Shown here: piece by piece, positions 35,462 through 43,913 of the stretch | Layout of the letters: each line of letters opens with the position of its first letter | Numbering within the stretch: position 1 is the stretch's first letter | Assembly (NCBI GenBank): GCA_038207625.1 | Contig: JBBQZO010000042.1 | Location: 1 to 46,096, forward strand | Length of the DNA stretch: 46,096 nucleotides | Direction: 5' to 3' | Source: JBBQZO01 sp038207625 | GTDB taxonomy: Bacteria > Pseudomonadota > Gammaproteobacteria > Burkholderiales > Burkholderiaceae_D | Notes under the pieces: model-generated | Seen by the model: the letters and a program-made list of their open reading frames with translations, nothing else | What the model was told of the DNA's origin: nothing | Databases searched by the model: none | Position numbers and translations under genes: made by a program

Positions 35462-37264
35462 ATGCCACCGATAATTCCACCTGCGGGCGCTCTGCCCGCA
35501 ACGTATGCCAGCGGCATGCCACCTGGCTTAAGCTGGTTGAGCGACACGCTGAACGGTGTCGATCTGTATGGTGCCGGCTTCGCGCTGCATCCGACCATCT
35601 ATTTCGATCCAAGCGCGTTGACCAGCCTTTGCCTTGGCACGTATGCGCAACCCTACAACTCCCAGGCGCAAGTTCAAGCCGTTTGCACGGGGGATATGTC
35701 GGGCCAGACGCTGGGCATTAAACGCGGCACGATCACGCGCGTCACCGGTGCCGGCTTGCGCATCAACGCGTATGGCAAACCTGGCAAGCCGTTCACGATT
35801 TGTCCGTATGGCGACGCTGTTGCGCTGCCGATTATTAGCGGTGCGATCGTTGCCACCGCCTGGACGCTGGTCAATGTCGCGGCCAATATCTGGTCATATG
35901 CGCTCGGTGCCACCGAGCAGGATTGTTTTCAGGCCGACGTGCGCTTGCCAAAGAAGCCGTGGTTGGGCAGCGCCGATGCGACGCTGCCGGCGGACGGGTT
36001 CAGCACCTACAACGCCGGCATGCTGTACGTGCGTCCGGCGGGCGGCGCGGATCCGCGCACAGGCACGATGGAAATTACTGCCTGTGACTCGGCGCTGACG
36101 GTCAACTATGCGAACGTTGCAGCGTCCGGCTATATCCACCTGTGCGGGCTGAATCTGACCAAGGCGCACAATTCCGTCCTGTCCGTCGTTGCCGATCTGA
36201 GCGACCTGATCACAAGCGTTGCGGACATTTCGATCGTGGGATGCAAGGCCAGCGGGGCAGGTTGCGATTATGCGGCGCTTAGTGTCGCATCGGACGCCAT
36301 CATCGTGTACGGACCGTCGGACACGGTCCGAATTACCGGCCTGTACATTGCGGGCAATTACTGCACGGACGCGCTCAACAATGCGGTCGAAGTGGCCGCC
36401 ACCAGCGGCGCCGTGATCGAAAAAAATCTGAGTTTGGGCTGCGGTGGCAATTCGATCGTCGAGGCGTGGTCGTCCAACGATCGCATGACCGTGCGCTATA
36501 ACGTGGGCGATTTGTCGACCTGCACCAGGCGGATCTACAGTGGCTTCGCGCAAGGTGGCATTTGGTTCGCCAATCACTACTTTGCCGGCGGAAGCTGGGA
36601 CAACAACGACAGTTCCAACACAAAAAATTTCGGCAATGTCGCCTATTTCAATCTGATCTCGCGACCTGGCACGCGCGGGTTTTTGTGCTCGGGCGGAACG
36701 GGCCACAAGTTCTGGCACAACACCGTGTACATCAACGACGACGACACGGCGCCCGACGCGACCAGCAGTGCGTCGGCATGGTGTTGCCAAGGAAATGCCG
36801 CCACGGGGTTCTGCAACATCTCAAACAACCTGTTCTACTGGCGTCACGGCAATTCGCCGCATCGTTCGCCGGAGGTGGCGGGAATCTGGCAGAGCCTGGG
36901 CGCGACATCGAGCGTGCCGTCTGGCGACAAGAACGTGTATTTCATCAGTTGGTTCTGGGGCGACGGGGGATTTCGCTATGGTCCCAACGGCGCAATCGTC
37001 TACCCGGACGGACACGGCTGGCGGGCTGACCTTGCCGCATACGCACTGGACCAGAACAGCATTCTGGCATGGTCGCTGCAAGGCGGTGTCACGCCTGCCC
37101 AATTGGGCTTCAACGAAACGAGCTTGCGTCCAAGCGCGGCCTTCGCTGGGGGTTTGACCACGCTCACCGGCATCGGCGGGCGCTACAACGATGGCCAGGC
37201 ATATCTTGCAGCGACGGCAACCATCGGCGCGTTCGCTGGCGCATTACCGAGCGCGACGCCGTAA
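35462..37264 (+). CDS. Right-handed beta-helix-like protein of unknown function
   Basis: 600 residues; I do not recognise a specific family. AAAGGG before the ATG supports the start. No signal peptide or membrane helix is visible. The middle (about 210-470) has the repeating short-strand, turn and Asn/Gly pattern of pectin-lyase-fold proteins (VRITGLYIAGNYC, AVIEKNLSLGCGGN, MTVRYNVGDLS, FWHNTVYIND), and Trp/Gly-rich segments follow. Such folds occur in polysaccharide lyases, phage tailspikes and surface proteins. It is Cys-rich for a cytoplasmic protein. No phage or polysaccharide genes lie next to it. Composition is slightly less GC-rich than its neighbours, compatible with acquisition. Confidence 0.65.
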   Translation: MPPIIPPAGALPATYASGMPPGLSWLSDTLNGVDLYGAGFALHPTIYFDPSALTSLCLGTYAQPYNSQAQVQAVCTGDMSGQTLGIKRGTITRVTGAGLRINAYGKPGKPFTICPYGDAVALPIISGAIVATAWTLVNVAANIWSYALGATEQDCFQADVRLPKKPWLGSADATLPADGFSTYNAGMLYVRPAGGADPRTGTMEITACDSALTVNYANVAASGYIHLCGLNLTKAHNSVLSVVADLSDLITSVADISIVGCKASGAGCDYAALSVASDAIIVYGPSDTVRITGLYIAGNYCTDALNNAVEVAATSGAVIEKNLSLGCGGNSIVEAWSSNDRMTVRYNVGDLSTCTRRIYSGFAQGGIWFANHYFAGGSWDNNDSSNTKNFGNVAYFNLISRPGTRGFLCSGGTGHKFWHNTVYINDDDTAPDATSSASAWCCQGNAATGFCNISNNLFYWRHGNSPHRSPEVAGIWQSLGATSSVPSGDKNVYFISWFWGDGGFRYGPNGAIVYPDGHGWRADLAAYALDQNSILAWSLQGGVTPAQLGFNETSLRPSAAFAGGLTTLTGIGGRYNDGQAYLAATATIGAFAGALPSATP

Positions 37265-37286
37265 CGCGCCGGTGCTGGTGACGCGG

Positions 37287-39335
37287 TCAACGGCTGCGCA
37301 GCAGGTGGGCCGCGTCGGCTTTCATGTACGCCCGCAGGTAGCTTTCCACTGCGGCGCCGGGCGCTTGCGGTGTCGCCGTACCCAAGTAGCGATGCAGCAT
37401 TGTTTCAAGCAGCCATGCGTAAGCTTGGCCGGCGAGCGGGCTGTGCCAGTTATGTCCTTCCTCAGGATCGACCAACAGGCTGACCGGTCGGTCCAACTGC
37501 TGCAGCCTGGCCACGTAGTCGCTGATCGCGGCGATCGGTACCAGGTCGTCCCTGGCGCCGGCCATGATCAGCAAAGGTCTGGTCACGCGCTGCGGCAGGG
37601 CCGCCGGCGCGGCCGCGGCAATGGCGTTCATGACGCTGGCGTCGTCGACACGCACGCCCATGTCTTTGATGAACAGGGAACGGGGAAATGCGTCGCCGTC
37701 GTCGCCGTCGGACAGCGTGCGCAGCGTACGCGCGAAGTCGGGCGGCGGCGAGCTCGCTATGCCGAACTGGAAAAGCTGCGGCGTGTGGGTCAGCGCCATC
37801 AGCGTCGTGTAGCCGCCGAACGACTCGCCGATGATGGCCAGGCGGCGCTTGTCGCCAACTCCATGGGCAAGCAGCCATTGCACGCCGTCGATCACATCGG
37901 TCTGGGCGGGCCCGTTGCCAAACTGGCCGTGCGCGGCCTGCGCATAAGCGTCGCCGTAGCCGACCGAGCTGCGATAGTTTGGCTGGAACACCGCCACGCC
38001 GTGGTTGACGATCCATTGCACCAGCGGCGCATAGGCTGCATCGGCGTGCATCCACGGACCGCCATGCACGATGGTGAGCAGGGGCAGATGGGCGGCCACT
38101 TTTCCCGGCGGCAGGCTCAGATAGGCATGCACGATGGCGCCGTCGGAAGCGCGATAGTCCAGCGCGATCTTGCTGGCCAATTGCGCTTCGGGTAGCGGCG
38201 CGCCGAGTGCATGCTCGGCCTTCAGCAGTTGTCTGAACGTGCGCTGCGCGCTGTTGTAGAGCCAGTAGCGCTGCGCGCTGGTGCGCGCGCCGGACTCGGT
38301 GATCAACATCGACTGCGCATCGTCGGCGAGGCCAATGTCGATGTCCTGGTTGGGAAATTGCCGGTCGATGTCGATGGCCGCGCGCCGGCTGGCGACCGTC
38401 AACCCCACCTGATGGCGCGTTGGCAGCTGGTAGGTGGCAAATTGCGCCAGGCCCGACGCCGGCGCCATCACGACGCTGCGCAGCTCCGCCAAACCAGCCG
38501 GGTCGCCATGGATCTGGCGTGCGCGTCCTGTCGTCAGGTCGCGCTCAACGAGACCGGCCCGGTCGCCAGCGGCGCTGCTGATCAGCGTGATCCGGCGCCC
38601 ATCGGCGCTGGCGCCGACCAGCGTGCAGGCGTCCTGGCGCGCGCAGTGCGCCACCTCGGACCATTGCGCGCCGTCGCGGCGCAGCACGACGCGTTGGAAT
38701 TGGGCATCGTAGACCAGAACGACATTGAGCTCGCCGCTGCCCGACTGCAGCGCGTCGAGCACCTTGCGCTTGCCGGTGTAGAGGAGTTCCTGCCGGCCGT
38801 CGGCGTCGAGCCGGCTCTGGCGGTAGCGCTGCGTGTCGGGGTCGAACTGCTCGATCAATACGGCGTGCGGGCGATGTTGATCGACGCGCAGAAAGCGTTG
38901 CTGCAAGTGCGCGTCGAACGCCGCAATCTTTGCGCTGGCGCCGTCCTTGATCGATAGCGTGGAGACGCCATCGCGATCAGCGAGAAACAGCGTGGCGCTG
39001 TCGCGCGACCAGTGCAGGCTGGCCGGCCTGACCGATGCCAGCAATTGCCGGCGCCGGCCGCTGGCGATGTTGAGCAGGTTCAGCGACGTGTCGTGCTCAA
39101 CCGTTTCGACGAACGCCAGCCAGACACCGTCGGGCGACAGTACCGCCTCGCCGATGCGCGGGTGGCGTGTGAACGCCTCCAGCGCGAGCGTGGGCGCGGC
39201 GGGCAGGGCGCTGTTGCGTGCAACTTGCTGGACCAACGTCGGGCCCGGGTTCGCACGGCCAGGCGCGAGGTGCGCGAGTAAGGCGCATGAGGCCAGGCCG
39301 GCAAGCAGTGCGCGGCGTGCGGATCGCCTTGGCAT
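37287..39335 (-). CDS. Secreted S9-family (prolyl oligopeptidase-type) serine peptidase
   Basis: 682 residues. N-terminal export signal (about 1-28, RRSARRALLAGLASCALLAHL), a beta-propeller region (about 45-400) and a C-terminal alpha/beta-hydrolase domain. Catalytic triad: Ser in GESFGGYTTL (~502), Asp in GARDDLVP (~595) and His in EEGHNWH (~627). The propeller lets only peptides in, so substrates are short peptides, as for acylaminoacyl peptidase or DPP-type enzymes. AAGGAAA lies before the ATG. It is 63 bases downstream of the ABC permease on the same strand, so probably the last gene of the GntR-regulated unit. Confidence 0.9.
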   Translation of the reverse strand: MPRRSARRALLAGLASCALLAHLAPGRANPGPTLVQQVARNSALPAAPTLALEAFTRHPRIGEAVLSPDGVWLAFVETVEHDTSLNLLNIASGRRRQLLASVRPASLHWSRDSATLFLADRDGVSTLSIKDGASAKIAAFDAHLQQRFLRVDQHRPHAVLIEQFDPDTQRYRQSRLDADGRQELLYTGKRKVLDALQSGSGELNVVLVYDAQFQRVVLRRDGAQWSEVAHCARQDACTLVGASADGRRITLISSAAGDRAGLVERDLTTGRARQIHGDPAGLAELRSVVMAPASGLAQFATYQLPTRHQVGLTVASRRAAIDIDRQFPNQDIDIGLADDAQSMLITESGARTSAQRYWLYNSAQRTFRQLLKAEHALGAPLPEAQLASKIALDYRASDGAIVHAYLSLPPGKVAAHLPLLTIVHGGPWMHADAAYAPLVQWIVNHGVAVFQPNYRSSVGYGDAYAQAAHGQFGNGPAQTDVIDGVQWLLAHGVGDKRRLAIIGESFGGYTTLMALTHTPQLFQFGIASSPPPDFARTLRTLSDGDDGDAFPRSLFIKDMGVRVDDASVMNAIAAAAPAALPQRVTRPLLIMAGARDDLVPIAAISDYVARLQQLDRPVSLLVDPEEGHNWHSPLAGQAYAWLLETMLHRYLGTATPQAPGAAVESYLRAYMKADAAHLLRSR

Positions 39336-39398
39336 AAGGTTTCCTTCTAACGATGATCAGTTGTTCCCATCCGAGCGCGGCGCGTACAGCGCATGCGC

Positions 39399-41258
39399 TC
39401 AGGCGGGCAAAGGCTGGGAACGTGGCGCTGTCGCTGGCGCGCGTGTCAAGGGGCGCGCTTGCATCGCCAGCAGACAGAGCAGTGCCGGCAAGCCGAGCAC
39501 GGCGCACACTGCCATCGGTCCGAGCGACTGCCGGTGCAAGCGTGCGCCGGCTGGCAAGCGCCACCATGCGCCCAGCACTGCCAGCAGAGAACCGAGCAAA
39601 GCGGCTGCCTGCACGCTGGCCGGGCGTTCGCTCGGCAGCGTTGCCAAGGCGGCCCCGCCCTGGCCCTGATGGGCCTTCAACAGCAACGCTGGCAGCTCGG
39701 TGAGCTGGTCCAGCGCAGGCGAAATCCACCACGCCGCGTGCTCGAACAGCGCCGGGAAATCGTGGACCAGCGCACGTTGCGCGACCAGCGTGGCATGGCC
39801 CTGCGCGTCGACAAACTGCAGCACCTGTTGGCTGTGCATCTGGCCCGTCCACATCGCGCTTCCGCCGGTCACCGACACCAGTGTGCCGTCGAGCAGCGTG
39901 GCGACATCGACCCGCTCCAGATCGCGGAACGCACCGGGGTAGCTCAGGCTGAACATGGGCCGGTAAGGCGCATCGGGGTGTTGCGCATCGTGCTGCAGCG
40001 CGATCAGCCGCTGGTCGCTCAGCACGTAATCGCGTTCGCCGTCACGTTGCGGCCCGCAGGCGAGCTGTTCGCCCGGCGCTACGCTGACACGCAAGGTGGG
40101 GCGCAGCGTTGCCCGTTCACCGTGGCCGCGCACTACCTCAAGGGCCTGCTGTGGCAACATCAAGTAGCCACGCTCGCCCATCACGGGGATGGCCGGGAAG
40201 GGCGTGGTGTCGCCCATGCCATGCAGCCCGGACCAGCCGCGTGCGCTGCCGTTTTGCTGGTCCAGACCATGGAAGCGCATCGCGGCATGATCGAAGCTCC
40301 ACTGCACGTGATTGGCCGGATCAACAAAGCTCGGCATGCGCCGGTTCGACAACTGTTCGCGCACCGGAAAACGCTCGATATGGGGTTTGAGCGTCAGCGG
40401 GGACAGCAGGGCCAGCTGGCGCTGCCACAGCGGCGCGCGCGGGTCCGGTGAGCCGGCCAGCCCCTCGAGCAGCAGTGCCCGTGCGTCCAGCCGGCTCGCC
40501 TCGACGTAGCCGCCCGCCGCCGGTACGGGCATCGTCAGCGGATGCACGCCAAGCATGATCTGGGCCGTTTGAATCAGCGCCAGACAAGCCCACAGCAGCA
40601 GGTAGTAGAAGCCCGTGAGCAGCGGCACAGCCCTGGCGATGTGCGCTGCCAGCCCTGCCGGCGCAGCATCCCGGTTGGGGCGGAAATAGCCGTAGGCGAT
40701 ATACGCCAGCAGCGCGCCGCAGGCCAGTGCGGCGAGCAGCAGACGCCACGCTTGCGTCTGATGCATCAGCAGCAGGTAGGGTACAAACAGCAGCATCACC
40801 GCCATGTACTTTCGGCTGAGCATGCCCGTTGCGCCGATCAGCCAGCCGATGGCGGCGATCGCGACGAGGAAGGCGACGCCCAGATAGTGGCGTTGGTCCA
40901 CCGTGCGCGCGCTGAGCAAGTCGCTGGCCGATACCGTCACCAGTAGCGGCAGGCCGATGGCGACCAGCAGCGCCGCGCCGGCGGCCAGTGCCAGCGCCGC
41001 GAAGATGGTGGCCGGTGCCAGCGGTCGATGCATCAGCCAGAGCCAGCGGCTGGGCTGGGTGTAGCTGCCGATCTGGTGGACCGCCAGAGCCAGACCGGCC
41101 AAACCGTAGAGTGCGGCGACAACGTATTGGCTCTCGGTGCTGAAACTGAGTACGTCGGTCACCCGCGCCAGAAACAACTGCAGGGCCAGATGCGCGCCAC
41201 AGACGATCAGCGTGGCGCGCAGGAAACGGCGGCATTCGGCGATAAATAGATCACGCAT
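39399..41258 (-). CDS. ABC transporter permease-like membrane protein with large soluble insert
   Basis: 619 residues. About six membrane helices fill the first 240 residues (RATLIVCGAHLALQLFLA; VVAALYGLAGLALAVHQIG; IFAALALAAGAALLVAIGL; YLGVAFLVAIAAIGWLIG; AVMLLFVPYLLLM; LLTGFYYLLLWACLALI), a soluble region of about 300 residues follows, and two helices close the protein. It starts nine bases after the ATPase gene stops, so it is the partner membrane subunit by position. I do not recognise a named permease family; the substrate is unknown. The large extracytoplasmic insert is unusual for ABC-2-type permeases. Confidence 0.8.
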   Translation of the reverse strand: MRDLFIAECRRFLRATLIVCGAHLALQLFLARVTDVLSFSTESQYVVAALYGLAGLALAVHQIGSYTQPSRWLWLMHRPLAPATIFAALALAAGAALLVAIGLPLLVTVSASDLLSARTVDQRHYLGVAFLVAIAAIGWLIGATGMLSRKYMAVMLLFVPYLLLMHQTQAWRLLLAALACGALLAYIAYGYFRPNRDAAPAGLAAHIARAVPLLTGFYYLLLWACLALIQTAQIMLGVHPLTMPVPAAGGYVEASRLDARALLLEGLAGSPDPRAPLWQRQLALLSPLTLKPHIERFPVREQLSNRRMPSFVDPANHVQWSFDHAAMRFHGLDQQNGSARGWSGLHGMGDTTPFPAIPVMGERGYLMLPQQALEVVRGHGERATLRPTLRVSVAPGEQLACGPQRDGERDYVLSDQRLIALQHDAQHPDAPYRPMFSLSYPGAFRDLERVDVATLLDGTLVSVTGGSAMWTGQMHSQQVLQFVDAQGHATLVAQRALVHDFPALFEHAAWWISPALDQLTELPALLLKAHQGQGGAALATLPSERPASVQAAALLGSLLAVLGAWWRLPAGARLHRQSLGPMAVCAVLGLPALLCLLAMQARPLTRAPATAPRSQPLPA

Positions 41259-41267
41259 GGGGCACTT

Positions 41268-42188
41268 TCAAGCGGCGATGGACAGATTGGCGGAGGTGGA
41301 AATATGGCCGCGCGCGAGCACGCCATTGACAGCGCGGTCCAGGCTGACGGGCATGCTGTGGACGCTGCGCGCGCCCAGCAGGCGCAGACGGGCACCGAAC
41401 TGCGCATCCTGGTCGAGCACGATGAAATGGCTCAGGCCGTCGATGTGTTCGGTTTGCAGCAGGCCCGGCAGTGCGCCGGTGTCGGGCGGCAGAAACGGAA
41501 ATTCGGCCACCCACAGGCTGACCCGCTCGCAAAAAGCGGCCGGATCGGACTGGTGCAGCAAGCGGCCCCGCTCAAGGATGATCAGCTGGTCGGCCACGCG
41601 CTCGACTTCCTCCATCTGGTGCGAACAGTAGACGATGGTGGCGTCGCTGGCATGGCTGCTGTCCATCATCGCCCCGAGGAATACGCGTTTGGCAACGACG
41701 TCCAGGCCCAGCGTGGGTTCGTCGAGGATCAGCAGTTCAGGATTTTGTCCCAGCGCCAGCGCCAGGTTGACGCCGGCCCGCTCACCGCGCGACAGTTGCC
41801 CCACCAGTTGCTGCGGCAGCACATGAAAGTTACGCAGCACCGCGTGATAGCGTTGCTGGTTCCAGCCCGGATACAGGCGCCGTTGCATCGCCGTCAGCGC
41901 ATCGATGCGCATCCAGGCCGGCAAAGTGTGCTCCTCGTTGACGAAGCCGATGCGCCCGCGCAGCAGCGGCGTGAGCGCGCCGCTGTCGCAGCCGAGAATG
42001 CGGGCGTTGCCGGCGCTGGGCGCGGCGAAACCGAGCAGCACGCGAAACAGCGAGGACTTGCCGGCCCCGTTCGCGCCCACGATGGCGTGGATGCCGCCGC
42101 GCGCCACGTTCAGCGTCAGCTTGTCGAGCGCGCGTTTGTGGTCGAACTGTAAGGACAGGCTGTCGGTCTGGATCAAGTAATTGTTCAT
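41268..42188 (-). CDS. ABC transporter ATP-binding protein
   Basis: 306 residues from the ATG complementary to 42186-42188, preceded by GGGGGAG; an upstream start inside the GntR end is possible. Walker A is GANGAGKSS (about 38-46), signature LSRGERAGVNLALALG, Walker B ELLILDEPTLGLD and switch His in YCSHQMEE. The C-terminal ~85 residues form a divergent accessory domain. The D-loop and short-loop style match ATPases of multidrug/antibiotic-peptide exporters (YtrB/CcmA-like). Eight bases separate it from the GntR gene and nine from the permease gene, so all three form one operon. Confidence 0.95.
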   Translation of the reverse strand: MNNYLIQTDSLSLQFDHKRALDKLTLNVARGGIHAIVGANGAGKSSLFRVLLGFAAPSAGNARILGCDSGALTPLLRGRIGFVNEEHTLPAWMRIDALTAMQRRLYPGWNQQRYHAVLRNFHVLPQQLVGQLSRGERAGVNLALALGQNPELLILDEPTLGLDVVAKRVFLGAMMDSSHASDATIVYCSHQMEEVERVADQLIILERGRLLHQSDPAAFCERVSLWVAEFPFLPPDTGALPGLLQTEHIDGLSHFIVLDQDAQFGARLRLLGARSVHSMPVSLDRAVNGVLARGHISTSANLSIAA

Positions 42189-42196
42189 CGCTCCCC

Positions 42197-42607
42197 CTAC
42201 GCGGATTTCTTTGGCAGGCACAGCGCCAGTTCGCCGGCGACCCGTGCGAGCACGGCATCGGCACTGAAGTCGAGCGCGATCACATCGCCGGCGAAGCGGG
42301 TGACGGCGTCGTCGAGGCGGCGCTCGCGCTCTTCGGCACTGAGGCGCTGGCGCGGGACGGCCACGAACAGGCCCAGTCCGCTGCGCGCGTCGAGCCAGCC
42401 CTCTGCCGTCAGGTCGGCATAGGCCTTCGCCACCGTATTGGGATTGATCGCCAGTTGCTGTGCAAGGCCACGCACGCTGGGCAGACCCGCGCCGACCGGC
42501 AGTTCTCCGCTGGCGATCAGGCGCCGCACGCCATCGACGATCTGGCGGTTGATCGGACGTGGATCGCCGGTGGCGATGTGTAGCATCAATGGGACGCGGC
42601 GGCTCAT
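42197..42607 (-). CDS. GntR-family regulator, YtrA type
   Basis: 136 residues from the ATG complementary to 42605-42607, preceded by AGGAGA; a longer open frame upstream crosses the promoter and is not used. N-terminal winged HTH (about 10-75: DPRPINRQIVDGVRRLIASGELPVG; LPSVRGLAQQLAINPNTVAKAY; SGLGLFVA) and a short C-terminal helical tail typical of the YtrA subgroup, which lacks a ligand-binding domain of normal size. Members repress their own operon with an ABC transporter, often in response to cell-envelope antibiotics. The palindrome just upstream of its start is the likely operator. Confidence 0.93.
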   Translation of the reverse strand: MSRRVPLMLHIATGDPRPINRQIVDGVRRLIASGELPVGAGLPSVRGLAQQLAINPNTVAKAYADLTAEGWLDARSGLGLFVAVPRQRLSAEERERRLDDAVTRFAGDVIALDFSADAVLARVAGELALCLPKKSA

Positions 42608-43242
42608 GGTCTTCTCCTGTGTACTATTACAGGTAGTACAGTAGCATCGTGCAAATGCCACGTCAACAACATTTTTGGGGCGTCCGGTGCCAGTGCTGCG
42701 CACGCGGGCGCCGGCGGCGCAGCGGGCCATGCTGCTGCCTGCCGCCATGCCGCCATGCCGCCAGATAGGTGGCGTCAACGCGACCAGGTTCGAAGGGCTG
42801 AGTGCCTTCCATCGGTAGCGCCTTGCTATTATTGCAATATAGAGTCGCACACCACCTATGACCTAAGTGACGCCACCACTGTGCGTGGAATGCTGACAAA
42901 GTCGTCAACTACTTACCCCAACCTCCGGCTTTTTTACGTCTCGCCAGTCCAATATAGTCGTGAACCTGCCTGCTAGCTGCGCCAGGGTTGATTTTTCCCC
43001 ATCATGGTTGCCACACGGCGAGGGCAGGGCTTCTGACGGTTTCACTTCGATGATCGTATTTAACGAATCGTACATCGCGCAAGCCCGAGTGGCCTGCAAC
43101 GCGGCGTTATCCAGTAGTCAATATTCCTGTATGATCGTCAGCAACCCGCTGCGGGCGGCGTCGAAGTCGTCGGCTCCACTGCGGGATGGCGCGGAAATCT
43201 TTAAAGCATCAACACTTTATTTTTATTGGCCTGGAATGTTTA
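42608..43242 (+). other. Boundary region without a gene; composition switches from GC-rich to AT-rich
   Basis: Left of about 42830 the DNA is GC-rich with a short GCCGCCAT tandem (42731-42757); to the right it becomes markedly AT-richer and stays so to the window end. No frame here has support, including upstream extensions of the first small gene. A string at 43091-43110 (GGCC...GCGGCGTTAT) loosely resembles the repeat that follows each later gene. This is the likely left boundary of an acquired segment. Confidence 0.5.
42620..42654 (-). promoter_or_regulatory. Promoter and palindromic operator of the GntR-ABC operon
   Basis: On the minus strand, TTGCAC (42649-42654) and TGTAAT (42626-42631) are spaced by 17 bases, a good sigma-70 arrangement. 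A perfect palindrome TGTACTA-N7-TAGTACA (42620-42640) covers the -10 region and ends 13 bases before the GntR start. It fits the operator style of YtrA-type repressors, so autorepression by blocking RNA polymerase is the natural reading. Confidence 0.8.
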
Positions 43243-43434
43243 ATGAAAAAATGGGAATATAAAGTAGTTACAGTATATGCGAAACGTAAATTCTGGACAT
43301 CTCTATTTGATACAAATGCTATCGAAAATGAATTAAATAAATACGGCGAGCAAGGTTGGGAGTTAGTTGTTGTGAACGGAATTTCCAATCGCTATGCCAT
43401 GTTTCCAGTTTTAACATTTAAACGAGCTGTGTAG
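43243..43434 (+). CDS. DUF4177 domain small protein (first gene of the array)
   Basis: 63 residues from the ATG at 43243; the frame extends 19 codons further up without a ribosome site. The whole protein matches the DUF4177 pattern: MKKWEYKVVTV at the start, a central helix NELNKYGEQGWELVVV, and the end VLTFKRAV. The family is small, widespread and of unknown function. AT-rich codons contrast with the chromosome to the left. The first clear copy of the intergenic repeat begins 16 bases after the stop. Confidence 0.8.
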   Translation: MKKWEYKVVTVYAKRKFWTSLFDTNAIENELNKYGEQGWELVVVNGISNRYAMFPVLTFKRAV

Positions 43435-43449
43435 GGATATTCGATTTCT

Positions 43450-43480
43450 TTCGGCCAGAAGCGGCCATCTGTTTTGGCCA
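43450..43480 (+). repeat. Array repeat copy 1
   Basis: Core TCGGCCAGAAGCGGCC at 43451. GGCCAGAA (43453-43460) can pair with TTTTGGCC (43472-43479), with one G-T wobble, over an 11-base loop. It follows the DUF4177 gene. Confidence 0.7.
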
Positions 43481-43541
43481 GCACAAGTCCAGGAATGCTG
43501 ATTTACGTTATAATTTTTAATTATAGATCTAGGAATTTCAA

Positions 43542-43814
43542 TTGATATACTTAATTTTTTATTGCGTCGGAGGGGTTCTGATAGTTGAGTTTCTTTACTC
43601 GCTAGCAAACCATCTTGGTTATTCAATGGGAAAATCGTTCATCGCGAGATTGCCACGAAGCATAATATTTGGCGTGGCAGGTGGCGTCGGTCTTGAGATG
43701 TCCAATGTGGCATCGCCTCTTTCAAATTCGCTGGTGGGATTTTTTGTCCCGTTCTTATTTGTTGTAGCTCTCGGCGAACTCGTTCTTTGGCACTGGTTTC
43801 GTGAAAAAACATGA
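43542..43814 (+). CDS. Small hydrophobic membrane protein, unknown
   Basis: Not recognised. 90 residues starting with TTG, with AGGA seven bases upstream; a TATAAT at 43509 could be its promoter -10, though no good -35 is seen. Three membrane segments: about 1-22 (IYLIFYCVGGVLIVEFLYSL), 40-56 (IIFGVAGGVGLEM) and 63-85 (LVGFFVPFLFVVALGELVLW). AT-rich. A repeat copy follows 40 bases after the stop. The absence of an ATG makes the exact start uncertain. Confidence 0.62.
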   Translation: MIYLIFYCVGGVLIVEFLYSLANHLGYSMGKSFIARLPRSIIFGVAGGVGLEMSNVASPLSNSLVGFFVPFLFVVALGELVLWHWFREKT

Positions 43815-43853
43815 CTGAATGAGTTGCAACGAAAAGTCGCTCGATCCGTCTGT

Positions 43854-43872
43854 ATCCGGCCAAAACCGGACG
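43854..43872 (+). repeat. Array repeat copy 2
   Basis: ATCCGGCCAAAACCGGACG. TCCGG (43855-43859) and CCGGA (43866-43870) form a perfect five-base inverted repeat. More diverged from the consensus than copies 1, 4 and 5, but it keeps GGCCA and CGGAC. Confidence 0.6.
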
Positions 43873-43913
43873 ACCGCTACACGCTAAATTGATTGAAACT
43901 GGACATGGCTTAA

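Noticed and set aside
42731..42757. GCCGCCAT tandem as a functional repeat
   Set aside because: Only about three short units in GC-rich DNA; likely chance.
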